A stretch of 64,000 nt of DNA, taken from positions 186,001 through 250,000 of the forward strand of contig NZ_SFCC01000013.1 in the NCBI RefSeq assembly GCF_004214935.1. The letters are read 5' to 3'. A model generated the notes under the pieces. The model made no database searches and was not told where the DNA came from. It saw only the letters and a program-made list of their open reading frames with translations. Source of the stretch: Amycolatopsis suaedae. GTDB lineage: Bacteria; Actinomycetota; Actinomycetes; Mycobacteriales; Pseudonocardiaceae. This document shows, piece after piece, positions 33,456-43,573 of the stretch. How positions within the stretch are numbered: the stretch's first letter is position 1; each line of letters starts with the position of its first letter. The position numbers and the translations under genes were made by a program.

Positions 33456-34817
33456 ATGGCGGACGCACCCGAGGGGCTGCGGCCCACACTGCACCAGCGG
33501 CACGTCCGGATGATCGCGCTCGGCGGGATCATCGGCGCGAGCCTGTTCATCGGCAGCGGGGCGGTGATCCACACCGTCGGCCCGGCCGCGGTGCTGTCCT
33601 ACGCCATCGGCGGGCTGCTCGTCGTGCTGGTCATGCGGATGCTCGGCGAGATGGCGACCGCGGCGCCGGCACTCGGCTCCTTCATGGAGTACGCGCGGGA
33701 CGCGCTCGGCGGCTGGGCAGGCTTCACCATCGGCTGGCTGTACTGGTACTTCTGGGTCGGCGTGGTGGCGTTCGAGGCCGTCGCCGGGGCGAAGATCCTG
33801 CAGGGCTGGTTCCCCGGCGTGCCACAGTGGGTGTTCTCCCTGGCACTGATGCTGCTGCTCACCGGCACCAACCTGGCCTCGGCCCGCTCGTTCGGGGAAA
33901 CCGAGTTCTGGCTGGCGTCGGTCAAGGTCGCCACCATCGTCGTGTTCCTGGTCCTGGGTGCGTTGTTCGTGCTGGGACTGTGGCCCGGCGCGCGGTTCTC
34001 GGTCGGCAACATCGGGCTCGACGGGTTCGTCGCCAACGGCGGGTTCTCCGTGGTACACGGTGTGGTCATCGTGATCTTCTCCTACTTCGGCGCGGAGATC
34101 GTCACCATCGCCGCCGCGGAGTCACGTGAGCCGGAGACCGCCGTCCGCAAGGCGACCTCGACGATCGTGTGGCGGGTGATCGTCTTCTACGTCGGCTCGG
34201 TCGCGCTGCTGGTGATGATCACGCCGTGGCGGGAGATACCGAGCGAGACCAGCCCGTTCGCCGCGGCCTTCGGCCGGTTCGGCATCCCGGCCGCCGAGAC
34301 CATCGTGTCGGTGGTGGTGCTCACCGCGGCACTGTCGGTGCTGAACTCCGGGCTCTACACGGCATCCCGCATGCTGTTCGCGTTGCGCAGGCACGGCTGG
34401 GCACCGCGCTGGATCTCCGACACCAGCAAGCGCGGCGTGCCGTGGAAGGCGATCCTGGTGTCCACGTCGGTCGGCTACGTCGCCGTGGTGATGAGCTACG
34501 TCTCCCCCGACCGGATCTTCTACTTCATCATCAACTCCGCTGGCGCGGTCGCGTTGTTCGTCTACGCCATCATCGCCGGCTCCCAGCTGCGCAGCCGCCG
34601 GAGACTGGAAGCCGAGCAGCCCGGGCAGCTGAAACTACGCATGTGGGGCTACCCCTGGCTGAGCTGGCTCACGCTGGCGCTCATCCTCGCCGTGCTCGCC
34701 TCCATGCTGTTCGTCGACGCGACCGCCCGCGCGCAGCTCTACCTCAGCGTGATCAGCCTCGCGGTGATCCTCGGCGTGTACACGCTGTTCGTGCGCCGCC
34801 GGGCCCCGGTACCGTGA
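33456..34817 (+). CDS. APC-superfamily amino-acid permease (AAT/GabP type)
   Basis: 453 residues, twelve predicted membrane helices. The N-terminal signature is RHVRMIALGGIIGASLFIGSG, and EIVTIAAAESREPETAVRKA marks the amino-acid transporter family loop. It sits 11 nt after the dialkylglycine decarboxylase stop, so it is co-transcribed and probably imports 2-aminoisobutyrate, isovaline or a related amino acid. Specificity is inferred from context only. Confidence 0.88.
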   Translation: MADAPEGLRPTLHQRHVRMIALGGIIGASLFIGSGAVIHTVGPAAVLSYAIGGLLVVLVMRMLGEMATAAPALGSFMEYARDALGGWAGFTIGWLYWYFWVGVVAFEAVAGAKILQGWFPGVPQWVFSLALMLLLTGTNLASARSFGETEFWLASVKVATIVVFLVLGALFVLGLWPGARFSVGNIGLDGFVANGGFSVVHGVVIVIFSYFGAEIVTIAAAESREPETAVRKATSTIVWRVIVFYVGSVALLVMITPWREIPSETSPFAAAFGRFGIPAAETIVSVVVLTAALSVLNSGLYTASRMLFALRRHGWAPRWISDTSKRGVPWKAILVSTSVGYVAVVMSYVSPDRIFYFIINSAGAVALFVYAIIAGSQLRSRRRLEAEQPGQLKLRMWGYPWLSWLTLALILAVLASMLFVDATARAQLYLSVISLAVILGVYTLFVRRRAPVP

Positions 34818-34821
34818 CCGG

Positions 34822-36453
34822 GTGTCGACCGCTCGCTGGCTCACCGCTCCACTGGGGCCCCGAGGTTCACGGTGGCGAACGATCGCTCCACAACGGACGG
34901 TGCTGGTCGTCGTCCACACGGTGACGGCGATGAACCGGTTCGCCGACATCCTGCCGGTGTTCGACTCCGACCGCAGGATCCAGCTGGTGTTCACGTTTCC
35001 CGCCGCGTCGGCGGTGTCCGCGGACGTCGAGCGGTTCCTCGCCGACGCGGGAGCCGTTGTGCTGCCGTGGGAACAGGCACTGCACACCCGGTTCGACCTG
35101 GCACTGTCGGCACACCACAGTGGGAACCTGCACGAGATCAGCGCGTCGCTCGTGTTGCTGTCACACGGAATTGGCTACACTAAGTATTCTGCGGGAACCG
35201 GGAACCGGGAACCGGAAACCGGAAACCGGGTCGGGTCGGTGTACGGCCTTTCCGCCCAGTGGCTGGAACGCGACGGCGCGCTGGTGCCCGCCTCGATCGT
35301 TCTGTCCCACCCGGAGCAGCTGGACCGGCTGGCCACGGCCGTTCCCGGTGCCGTGGACGCCGCGGTACTGGCCGGGGATCCCTGCCACGACCGGATCGCG
35401 GCCAGCCTCGCCGAGCGCGACCGGTACCGGGCCCGTCTCGGCGCGGACGACGACACCACCGTCGTGGCGGTCACCTCGACGTGGGGTGAGCGTTCGCTGT
35501 TCGGCAGCAGGCCGGGCCTCATCGCGGACCTGCTGGCCGAACTCGGCGAGGGCCACGTCGTCGCGGCGATCCTGCACCCGAACACCTGGTACGCCCACGG
35601 GCCCGCGCAGATCCGGCTCTGGCTGGCCGACTGCCTGCGGGCGGGGCTGCGGCTGATCCCGCCGCTGGCCGGCTGGCAGCAGACGATCATCGCGGCCGAC
35701 GTGGTGATCGGCGACAACGGCGCCGTGACCGGCTACGCCGCGGCCGCCGGGCGTCCGGTGCTGCTCGCGGCGTTCCCGGAGGACGCCGTGGTACCGGGAA
35801 CGGCGATCGACGCCCTCGGCGCACACGCGCCCCGGCTCGATCCGGGCAGCCGGTTCGCCGCCCAGCTCGACGCGGCACGCCGGGCGCCGCTGGGGGCGGT
35901 GCGGGAGCTGGCGACCTCGACGCCAGGGCAAAGCGCCGGCCTGCTGCGCCGGGAGTTCTACCGGCTGCTCGGCCTGTCCGAACCGGACACCGGCCCCGTG
36001 CTCACCCGCTACCGCGCCGGCGACCTCGTGCCCGAGCGAGCGGCTGCCCGCGCCTGGTGGGTCGCGGTCGAGGCCGCGGACGACGGTGTCACCGTGCGCC
36101 GGTGGCCTGCCGACGTGGTCGCCCGCCCCGGTCACGGTCCGCGGGCCGCCGCGTGTCATCTGGTGGTGGCCGCGGATCACCCGCGCCGCGACCTGCTCAG
36201 CAACGCGACCGTGGTCCTGCTGGAACGGGGCAGCGACGCGGCGGAGGTGTTCCGTGACGTCCCGGCCGCCGCCGTCGCCGTGTCGCCCACGGCCGGCGGC
36301 TGCCTGGTACAGCACCGGGACGGCGCCGTCAGCGCCTGGCACGCGAGCGGGCCCGCGGCCGAGGTGGCCGGATCGGTGGTCCACGTGCTGGGCGAGTCCG
36401 AGGTGTTCGAGGTGACGCTCGGCCGACGCGGCCTGGTGCTCACTCGCCGGTAG
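34822..36453 (+). CDS. Conserved actinobacterial protein, GT-B/glycerophosphotransferase-like fold
   Basis: 543 residues. The pattern VLVVVHTVTAMNRFADILPVF, the GAVVLPWEQAL strand, AVTSTWGERSLFG and HPNTWYAHGPAQ, and a late VIGDNGAVTGYAAAAGRPVLLA resemble the CDP-glycerol glycerophosphotransferase/GT-B fold with a His-Asp-type active centre. I recognise it as a conserved actinobacterial family of unknown function. A heptanucleotide tandem repeat (35193-35227) is inserted in frame after SHGIGYTKYSA and codes GTGNREPETGNR. It is convergent with the TPR protein, with a 14-nt overlap. Confidence 0.7.
   Translation: MSTARWLTAPLGPRGSRWRTIAPQRTVLVVVHTVTAMNRFADILPVFDSDRRIQLVFTFPAASAVSADVERFLADAGAVVLPWEQALHTRFDLALSAHHSGNLHEISASLVLLSHGIGYTKYSAGTGNREPETGNRVGSVYGLSAQWLERDGALVPASIVLSHPEQLDRLATAVPGAVDAAVLAGDPCHDRIAASLAERDRYRARLGADDDTTVVAVTSTWGERSLFGSRPGLIADLLAELGEGHVVAAILHPNTWYAHGPAQIRLWLADCLRAGLRLIPPLAGWQQTIIAADVVIGDNGAVTGYAAAAGRPVLLAAFPEDAVVPGTAIDALGAHAPRLDPGSRFAAQLDAARRAPLGAVRELATSTPGQSAGLLRREFYRLLGLSEPDTGPVLTRYRAGDLVPERAAARAWWVAVEAADDGVTVRRWPADVVARPGHGPRAAACHLVVAADHPRRDLLSNATVVLLERGSDAAEVFRDVPAAAVAVSPTAGGCLVQHRDGAVSAWHASGPAAEVAGSVVHVLGESEVFEVTLGRRGLVLTRR
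35193..35227 (+). repeat. Five 7-nt tandem repeats inside a coding sequence
   Basis: Three GGGAACC units are followed by two GGAAACC units, then two GGGTC units. Seven is not a multiple of three, so gain or loss of one unit would shift the frame of the host gene. The surrounding DNA (about 35165-35190) is locally AT-rich. Confidence 0.85.
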
Positions 36454-38392
36454 GCGGGTCACCGAGTTCCCGGCGCAGGTCCCGTGCCTGCCCGCGCCGC
36501 TGTGCTGCCTCCTCGGCCCTGCCGAGGGCGTCGAGCGCGTCGGCCAGCCGCTCCAGCGTCCGAGCCTGCGGGCGGCGCAGCCCGTCCTCGCCGAACAGGG
36601 CCGCCGCGGCCGTGAACGGCTCGATCGCGTCGGCGGCGCGTCCCGCACCGGCGATCGCGCGGCCGAACTCGTACCGGGCCTTGGCGTGGTTCTCCCGCTC
36701 GTCCTGTGCGGCGAAATACTCCACCGCCGCTGCGGCGTGCCGCTCGGCGTCGGCCCACCGCCGTGCCCGCAGCAGGGCACGAGCGCGGTGCAGCGCCAGC
36801 AGGGCCCGCATCCGGTCCCGCTGCCCCGGCGCGATCCGCTCCCCCGCGTCGTCGATCACCCGCTCCGACTCGTCGTACAGCGCCAGCGCCCCGGCGACGT
36901 CGTCCCGCTCGGCGCGGATCTTGCCCTGCCATTCGAGCGCGCTCTGCACACCGTTCGGCTTGTCCGCGGTCGTCGCGGCCTCCAGCGACCGGGCGAACGC
37001 CTCCTCGGCCTCGTCCAGCCTGCCCGCCGCCAGACAGCCCGAGCCCAGTTGCGAACTCACCTGCATGATCAGGCCGTGGTCACCGAGCTGGCGAGCGGCC
37101 CGCAGGCCGTACCGGTGGCTGTCCAGCCAGGCGTCGATGTGCCGGTGCATGTGCAGGTACTTGAAGACCGCGACACACAACTGGGCGGCGACCTCGTACT
37201 CCCCGGCCTGGTGCGCGAGCCGCACGGACTCGGCCACGGCCCGCCACTCGGCCTCGAACCACGCCAGCGCCGCCGCCCGGGACACGGGCCGGCCGGTCTC
37301 GTCGAACTTCCGGAACACCGGGCCTTCCCGCCAGCGCCCGCTCAGCCCGGCGTCCATCGGCACGGCCTGGTCCAGGTACCACCGGACGAACCGGCGGGTT
37401 GCCGCCCGCCCCGCCTCCAGTCCGATCCGGCGGCGGGCGTCGGCCCGGACGAACGGATGAAAGGAGTACCGCTCGCCGTCACGGACCAGCAGGTTACGGG
37501 CCACCAGCCCGCCGAGTAGGGCGCGAACGTCTGGGGAGTCCACAGTGGACGCCGCTGCGCGTTCGCAGAAGTCCGGCCCCGGCAGCAGTGCCAGCGCACC
37601 GTAGGCCTCGGTCAGCTCCGGTGACAGCCCCTCGACCAGCACACCGATGGCCCTGGTCAGCCGCTCGGCTTCCTCCTCCTGGCCGAGTTCCCCGACCGAC
37701 GACCGCAGCCGGGCCAGCGTGTCCGCGACCGGGTACTCCTCGGTGGCGAGTCGGGCGGCGAGGATTTTCAGCGTCAGCGGGTGACCGCCGCACAGTGCCG
37801 CGAGTTCGTCCAGGACACCGGCGGGAAGCTCGTCCGCCGCCGGCCCGAGGGTGTCGGCGAGCAGTTCCCGTGCCTCCCGCGGGGGAAGCGGGGCCACCGC
37901 GAACACGGTGTAGCCGTCGGCGACCATGCTCAGCCGGTTCGGCGAGGTCACCACGACAGTCGTCTCGGCGCCCACGTCCCGCAGCATCCGCCGCAGCACC
38001 GCGGCGTCGGTGGCGTCCCGGACGACCACCAGCAACCGGAGCCCCGCGGCCTTGCGGCGGAACATGTCGAGACGTTCCTGGTCGGCGTCGGGAAGCTCGC
38101 GGGGATCGACCTGCAGCCAGCCCAGTGCCTGGCCCAGCATGTCGCCCAGCGACGCCGGCTGCCCGTCCGGCTTCTCGGCGTCGATCTCGACGTAGCGGTC
38201 GAACAGCTCCCGGTGCTCGTGGCCGAACTCCGCCGCGAGGCTGAAGCAGCCGGACCCGGTGAGTCCATGCAGGACGATCCCGCAGAACCGGCCCTCCGAC
38301 CGCCGCCTGCGGACGAGCGCCGCCAGGTCGCGCCGCAGCTTCGTCCGGTTGAGAAACGGCACGGTCCTGCGTGGCAGATGTACCAGGCTCAT
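36440..38392 (-). CDS. NB-ARC/STAND-like protein with TPR repeats and degenerate P-loop
   Basis: 650 residues. The N-terminal NTPase-like domain has GIVLHGLTGSGCFSLA, where the Lys of a GxxGxGK[ST] P-loop is replaced by Cys, then LRLLVVVRDATDAAV (Walker B place) and APLPPREARELLADTLG, CGGHPLTLKILAA (GLPL-like) typical of NB-ARC. A winged-helix region follows, then about six TPR-like units from residue 400 to the end. Nucleotide binding may be lost. It could serve as a scaffold or sensor. It is convergent with the preceding GT-B-like gene. Confidence 0.7.
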   Translation of the reverse strand: MSLVHLPRRTVPFLNRTKLRRDLAALVRRRRSEGRFCGIVLHGLTGSGCFSLAAEFGHEHRELFDRYVEIDAEKPDGQPASLGDMLGQALGWLQVDPRELPDADQERLDMFRRKAAGLRLLVVVRDATDAAVLRRMLRDVGAETTVVVTSPNRLSMVADGYTVFAVAPLPPREARELLADTLGPAADELPAGVLDELAALCGGHPLTLKILAARLATEEYPVADTLARLRSSVGELGQEEEAERLTRAIGVLVEGLSPELTEAYGALALLPGPDFCERAAASTVDSPDVRALLGGLVARNLLVRDGERYSFHPFVRADARRRIGLEAGRAATRRFVRWYLDQAVPMDAGLSGRWREGPVFRKFDETGRPVSRAAALAWFEAEWRAVAESVRLAHQAGEYEVAAQLCVAVFKYLHMHRHIDAWLDSHRYGLRAARQLGDHGLIMQVSSQLGSGCLAAGRLDEAEEAFARSLEAATTADKPNGVQSALEWQGKIRAERDDVAGALALYDESERVIDDAGERIAPGQRDRMRALLALHRARALLRARRWADAERHAAAAVEYFAAQDERENHAKARYEFGRAIAGAGRAADAIEPFTAAAALFGEDGLRRPQARTLERLADALDALGRAEEAAQRRGQARDLRRELGDPPTGE

Positions 38393-38475
38393 GGCGTCCC
38401 CCTACCAGCCCGCGGTCGGCACAGCACCCTCAGTGACCCGATCCTAGGGCACCGTGCCGTCGCCGCCGGACGGGA

Positions 38476-39968
<1,493 letters not shown>

Positions 39969-39972
<4 letters not shown>

Positions 39973-40808
39973 GCTGATCCTCCGAAGGGCAGGCGGGGGT
40001 CGACGTCCTGCGACTCCCAGGTCTGGCGCACCCAGCCGTGGGCCGGGTCGTCGCAGATCAGCCACGCCCGTTCCTGGCCAGGCCCGGCCATCACGTTGAG
40101 GTAGTAGAGGTCGTAGCCGGGGGTGGCCATCGACGGGCCGTGCCAGCCGTGCGGGATCAGCACGACGTCGCCCGAGCGGACCTCGGCCAGCACGTCGATC
40201 GGGCGCTCGTCGGTGCCGTAGACGCGCTGGTAGCCCATGCCGCCGCCGGAGACCTCGAAGTAGTAGATCTCCTCCAGCTCGCTCTCGCCCTCGCGGGCCT
40301 CGTCGTGCTTGTGCGGCGGGTAGGACGACCAGTTCCCTCCCGGTGTCAGCACCTCGCACACCAGCAGCTGGTCGGCGTCGAAGGTGTGCGGCAGGCAGTA
40401 GTTGTTGACCTGACGGCTGCAGTTTCCCGCGCCGCGCAGCTCGACCGGGACGCCCTCGGCGGGGCCGTAGCGTGCCGGCAGGCGGCGGGAGGTCTTCGCC
40501 GACGGCAGGGCGAACCGCCCGCTGCCGGTGATCGTCGCCTCCGCATCGCATGGCAGGTAGGCGAAGTCGGTGACCGAGTCGAACACGCCGGTGCGGCCGG
40601 TGAGTTCGAAGGTCTCGCCGTCGACCTGCACCCGGCAATCACCCGAGAGCGGCAGTACGAGTGCCTCGGCGTCGCCGGTCGTGACGGTGCGCGTCCCGTC
40701 GAGTTCGAGGACCCGCAGGCCGGAGTAGCCCCAGCCGGCGGACTCGGGGGTGACGACGAGACTGAACGGTCCTTCGGCGGTGCTGCCCGCCGGGCGGTAG
40801 AGGTTCAC
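39969..40808 (-). CDS. iolB: 5-deoxy-glucuronate isomerase
   Basis: 279 residues, bicupin fold. Recognisable IolB features are the GNCSRQVNNYCLPHTFDADQLLVCEVLTPGGNWSSYPPHKHD stretch (positions about 148-190), EEIYYFEVSGGGMGYQRVY with metal-binding Glu/His, and the terminal WLICDDPAHGWV. It isomerises 5-deoxy-glucuronate to 2-deoxy-5-keto-gluconate in myo-inositol breakdown. GTG at 40808 overlaps the upstream aldolase stop (GTGA), and its own stop overlaps mmsA. Confidence 0.94.
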
Positions 40809-41674
40809 AGCAGCCCCACAGCGGTGTCGACGGCTTTCGTTACGTCCCCGTCCCGGGGATAGAGCAGCGAACGCCCGACCAGCAGGCCCTGGACGGTGGG
40901 CTGGCTGAGCGCGTGCTGCCAGGAGGCGAACGCGGCGTCGGGGTCGGTGACCTCGCCGCCGAGCAGCACGGCAGGCAACGTCGAGGACGCGAGCACGCGT
41001 TCCATGTCGTCGACCACCGGCAGTTTGAGCCAGGTGTAGGCGGAGGTGCTGCCCAGGCCGGACGCGATCGTGATCGAGCGGATCACGGCGTCGGGCGAGA
41101 GATCGTTGCGCAGCCTGCCGTCGGTCCAGGTGGACAGGAACGGCTCGACCATGGCGATGAGCCTGCGCGCGGCCAGCTCGTCGATCGCCCTCGCCGTGTT
41201 CTCCAGCACGCCGGGCGTGGCCGGGTCGGTGAGGCAGATCCGGGTGAGCGTCTTGCCACCGTCGAAACGCATCCGGTCGATCGTCTCGGCGTCGTAGCTG
41301 GCGAACCGGTCGTCGACCTCGAAGCTCGACCCGGCCAGGCCGGTCCGGTTCATCGACCCGATCACCGTCTTGCCGTCGAGCACCCCGAGCAGCAGCAGAT
41401 CGTCGAGGACGTCCGGGGTCGCCATCACGCCGGTGACCCCGGGGCGCTCCAGTGCCAGGCACAGCCGTTCCAGCAGCTCGCCCCGGTTCGCCATGGCCGC
41501 CGGGTCGGCACCCACCGCGTTGGCCCCGCGTGCCGGATGGTCCGCGGCGATGATCATCACGCGGCCCTTGTCGTTGAACGGCGACGTGGCACGCACCCGG
41601 CTCGCCGCCGCCTCGGCGATCGCCCCCGGATCGTGCACCCGTTTGGCGACGATGCGCCGCACGATGTCGGTCAC
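40805..41674 (-). CDS. Cgl0159-type (beta/alpha)8 aldolase of inositol catabolism
   Basis: 289 residues, TIM-barrel of the DeoC/FbaB-like group: VMIIAADHPARGANAVG, DDLLLLGVLDGKTVIGSMNRTGLAGS, FDGGKTLTRICL with a candidate Schiff-base Lys, and VVDDMERVLASSTLPAVLLGGEV. The Corynebacterium homologue lies in the iol cluster and likely replaces IolJ in cleaving the 6-phospho-keto-deoxygluconate. GTG at 41674 has GGGAGGGG upstream. It is first gene of the three-gene operon, divergent from the GntR regulator. Confidence 0.82.
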   Translation of the reverse strand: MTDIVRRIVAKRVHDPGAIAEAAASRVRATSPFNDKGRVMIIAADHPARGANAVGADPAAMANRGELLERLCLALERPGVTGVMATPDVLDDLLLLGVLDGKTVIGSMNRTGLAGSSFEVDDRFASYDAETIDRMRFDGGKTLTRICLTDPATPGVLENTARAIDELAARRLIAMVEPFLSTWTDGRLRNDLSPDAVIRSITIASGLGSTSAYTWLKLPVVDDMERVLASSTLPAVLLGGEVTDPDAAFASWQHALSQPTVQGLLVGRSLLYPRDGDVTKAVDTAVGLL

Positions 41675-41726
41675 TGTTCCCCTCCCAGCTCGGTACCGGT
41701 CCACGATGGCATCGTGCCGAATACTT

Positions 41727-41736
41727 TGTCAAGACA
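41727..41736. promoter_or_regulatory. TGTC-AA-GACA palindrome in iol/gntR divergent promoter
   Basis: TGTCAAGACA lies 53 nt upstream of the aldolase start and 47 nt upstream of gntR. Its reverse complement TGTCTTGACA fits the Corynebacterium IolR (GntR-type) site consensus KGWCHTRACA, as I remember it. A further GAC-N5-GTC is at 41741-41751. It is likely the operator of the adjacent GntR regulator. Confidence 0.6.
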
Positions 41737-41782
41737 TATGGACATCAGGTCATCTCGACGCGAGGATGGTAGGCTTCCGGCG

Positions 41783-42565
41783 ATGAGCGCACGTCGTCCG
41801 GACATCGTGTTCCCGTCCTGGGACCCGGCCCGGGAGATCGAGATCGACCCGGGCAGCCCCGAGCCGCTGTACTTCCAGGTCTCGCGGCAGCTGCACGCGG
41901 CGATCGAGGACGGGCGGCTGCCCGCCGGTGCCCGCCTGGGCAACGAGGTCGACCTCGCGGCGAGCCTGCGCCTGTCGCGGCCGACCGTCCGCCAGGCGAT
42001 CCAGTCGCTGGTCAACCAGGGGCTGCTGGTGCGCAGGCGGGGCGTGGGGACCCAGGTCGTGCGTACCCGGGTGGCGCGGCCGCTGCGGCTGAGCAGCCTG
42101 TTCGACGACCTCGCCGGGCTCGGCGGCACGCCCGGCTCGGTCGTCCTGATCAACCGCCTGGAGCCGGCCGGCGCGGACACGGCCGAGCTGCTCGAGGCAC
42201 CCGGCCTCGGTCATGTCCGGCGGCTGAAGCGGATCCGCTCGGTCGACGGCGAGCCACTCGCGGTGATGAACAACTACCTGCCCGACGGGATCATCGACCC
42301 GGACGACGACGAGCTGCGGGACAAGGGCCTCTACCAGCTCCTGCGCTCGGCCGGGGTGCGCCTGCACGCGGCCGAGCAGAACATCGGCGCGCGGCAGGCG
42401 ACCGAGGAGGACGCGGAACTGCTGGACGAGCAGCCGGGAGCGGCCCTGCTCACGATGCGGCGCACCACCTACGACGACACCGGCCGCGTGGTCGAACACG
42501 GCTGGCACGTCTACCGCGCGTCCCGCTACACGTTCAACCTCTCCCTGACCAACGGCCCCCAGTAG
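41783..42565 (+). CDS. GntR/HutC-type regulator of the inositol operon
   Basis: 260 residues. The N-terminal winged HTH is LYFQVSRQLHAAIEDGRLPAGARLGNEVDLAASLRLSRPTVRQAIQSLVNQGLLVRRRGVGTQVV (about residues 29-93). The UTRA effector domain of the HutC subfamily follows. ATG at 41783. It is divergent from the Cgl0159/iolB/mmsA operon and plays the part that IolR plays in Corynebacterium; an inositol-derived effector is expected. Confidence 0.87.
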   Translation: MSARRPDIVFPSWDPAREIEIDPGSPEPLYFQVSRQLHAAIEDGRLPAGARLGNEVDLAASLRLSRPTVRQAIQSLVNQGLLVRRRGVGTQVVRTRVARPLRLSSLFDDLAGLGGTPGSVVLINRLEPAGADTAELLEAPGLGHVRRLKRIRSVDGEPLAVMNNYLPDGIIDPDDDELRDKGLYQLLRSAGVRLHAAEQNIGARQATEEDAELLDEQPGAALLTMRRTTYDDTGRVVEHGWHVYRASRYTFNLSLTNGPQ

Positions 42566-42650
42566 GCAGCCCGCGGTGGATGGGCCTCACGCCGTCTCAT
42601 GCCGGGGCCCGGCAGGTCCGCGCGGTCGGGCGTCCGGCGGTGCCACCAAG

Positions 42651-42685
42651 GGCACTGTGGTTGCGTGTTGCGCTACCAAGGTGCC
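42651..42685. repeat. Imperfect 15-bp inverted repeat
   Basis: GGCACTGTGGTTGCG and CGCTACCAAGGTGCC (12 of 15 positions complementary) flank TGTTG in the gene-poor stretch after the GntR gene. The rest of 42566-42890 holds only short unconvincing frames. It looks like a degenerate member of a dispersed palindromic repeat. Confidence 0.45.
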
Positions 42686-42890
42686 GTTCGTAGCGGTGAC
42701 GTTGACCCGGTGTGGTCTCGTTCGGCGTGGCCGGTGGGGCTCCGGGATGGATCCTGACGTGATCAGCCGGGCCGTAACCGCCAGGTCCTGCTGGCACTGG
42801 ACCGAGCCCGGCTCCGGCTGGACGGCGCCGGGGTCGCACGGGTGGTCAACGCGAACAATCTGGCCGACGCCCGTCGGTAGTCACGCAGGC

Positions 42891-43241
42891 TCACCAGTGT
42901 TCATCGAGAGCGGCGAGGCGCCTGCGGAGGCACCGTGCGTCCTGCTGTGGCAGGGCGTTGGCGACCACGAGCAGGACCCATCGCACCTCTGTGTAGTCCG
43001 TGCAGCAGCCCCAGAATCCGCAACCGCTGCAGGGATCCCAGAGGCGATGGCCCGGATCATGAACGAAGCCCTCCCAGATACGGAGCGCTTCGACGGCCGC
43101 TCCCGGCCACAGGCGGGTGTGTTCGAGGCGAGCGAGGGCGGCCTGGCCACGTGGGGACAGTCCCGGAAGAGCCGGGACGCGTTGAGGCGGCTTACGACGG
43201 AGTAGGTCCGCTCGGACACGAGCTGGCGGTCTACGCGCCAT
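42891..43241 (-). CDS. Conserved hypothetical actinobacterial protein
   Basis: Up to 116 residues. The C-terminal 85 residues (from GLSPRGQAALARLEHTR on) look like a genuine protein: HDPGHRLWDPCSGCGFWGCCTD with a cluster of five Cys/His, then a helical end ALPQQDARCLRRRLAALDEHW. The N-terminal 30 residues are Arg/Pro-rich and the true start may lie further in. The Cys cluster could bind a metal. The frames on the opposite strand over the same DNA look random. 43242-43440 upstream holds no other supported gene. Confidence 0.6.
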   Translation of the reverse strand: MARRPPARVRADLLRRKPPQRVPALPGLSPRGQAALARLEHTRLWPGAAVEALRIWEGFVHDPGHRLWDPCSGCGFWGCCTDYTEVRWVLLVVANALPQQDARCLRRRLAALDEHW

Positions 43242-43443
43242 GGCTCCTTCGAGTCGTCGACATGGATCGATGATCCCACACCGCGGGCCCCTTGTCGGCG
43301 TGGATTCGGTTGGGCTTGGGGCGGCGAATCTTCCGCGTCCTTCTCCGAGTCCACGGCGTCCCTACCCGACATCCCACCGGGCTGAACCCACGAAACCGCA
43401 GGTCTGGCACCCAAACTCAGCACCATGACTGTGAACCTAAGTG

Positions 43444-43488
43444 GCAAGGGAGCTTTACTACCCTTCTTCGCCAGTAAAGCTCCCTTGC
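43444..43488. repeat. Perfect 16-bp stem hairpin
   Basis: GCAAGGGAGCTTTACT and its exact complement AGTAAAGCTCCCTTGC flank a 13-nt loop. There is no U-tract on either side, so a simple intrinsic terminator is not indicated. It looks like a dispersed palindromic repeat of the kind I associate with Pseudonocardiaceae spacers. Confidence 0.75.
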
Positions 43489-43533
43489 TCTCACGCCGAC
43501 GTCCGACTTCGCGGCGGCCCTGGCGTCTGATGC

Positions 43534-43552
43534 CGTGAGGGCCCCCTTCACG
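43534..43552. terminator. Short hairpin downstream of the AhpD-like gene
   Basis: CGTGAGGG and CCTTCACG flank CCC, with one G-U-type mismatch. It lies 22 nt beyond the stop of the minus-strand gene at 43574. It may help terminate that transcript or be another palindromic repeat. Confidence 0.4.
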
Positions 43553-43573
43553 AGCCGCCGGGGCGCCGGAGCG

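Noticed and set aside
42576..43205. Plus-strand frame of 209 codons in the palindrome-rich spacer
   Set aside because: The protein is low in plausible structure and the minus-strand 116-codon frame over the same DNA looks real, with a Cys-rich motif and helical end.
43444..43488. Intrinsic terminator
   Set aside because: The stem is strong but neither side has a U-rich tract, and no gene end is within 80 nt on the matching strand.
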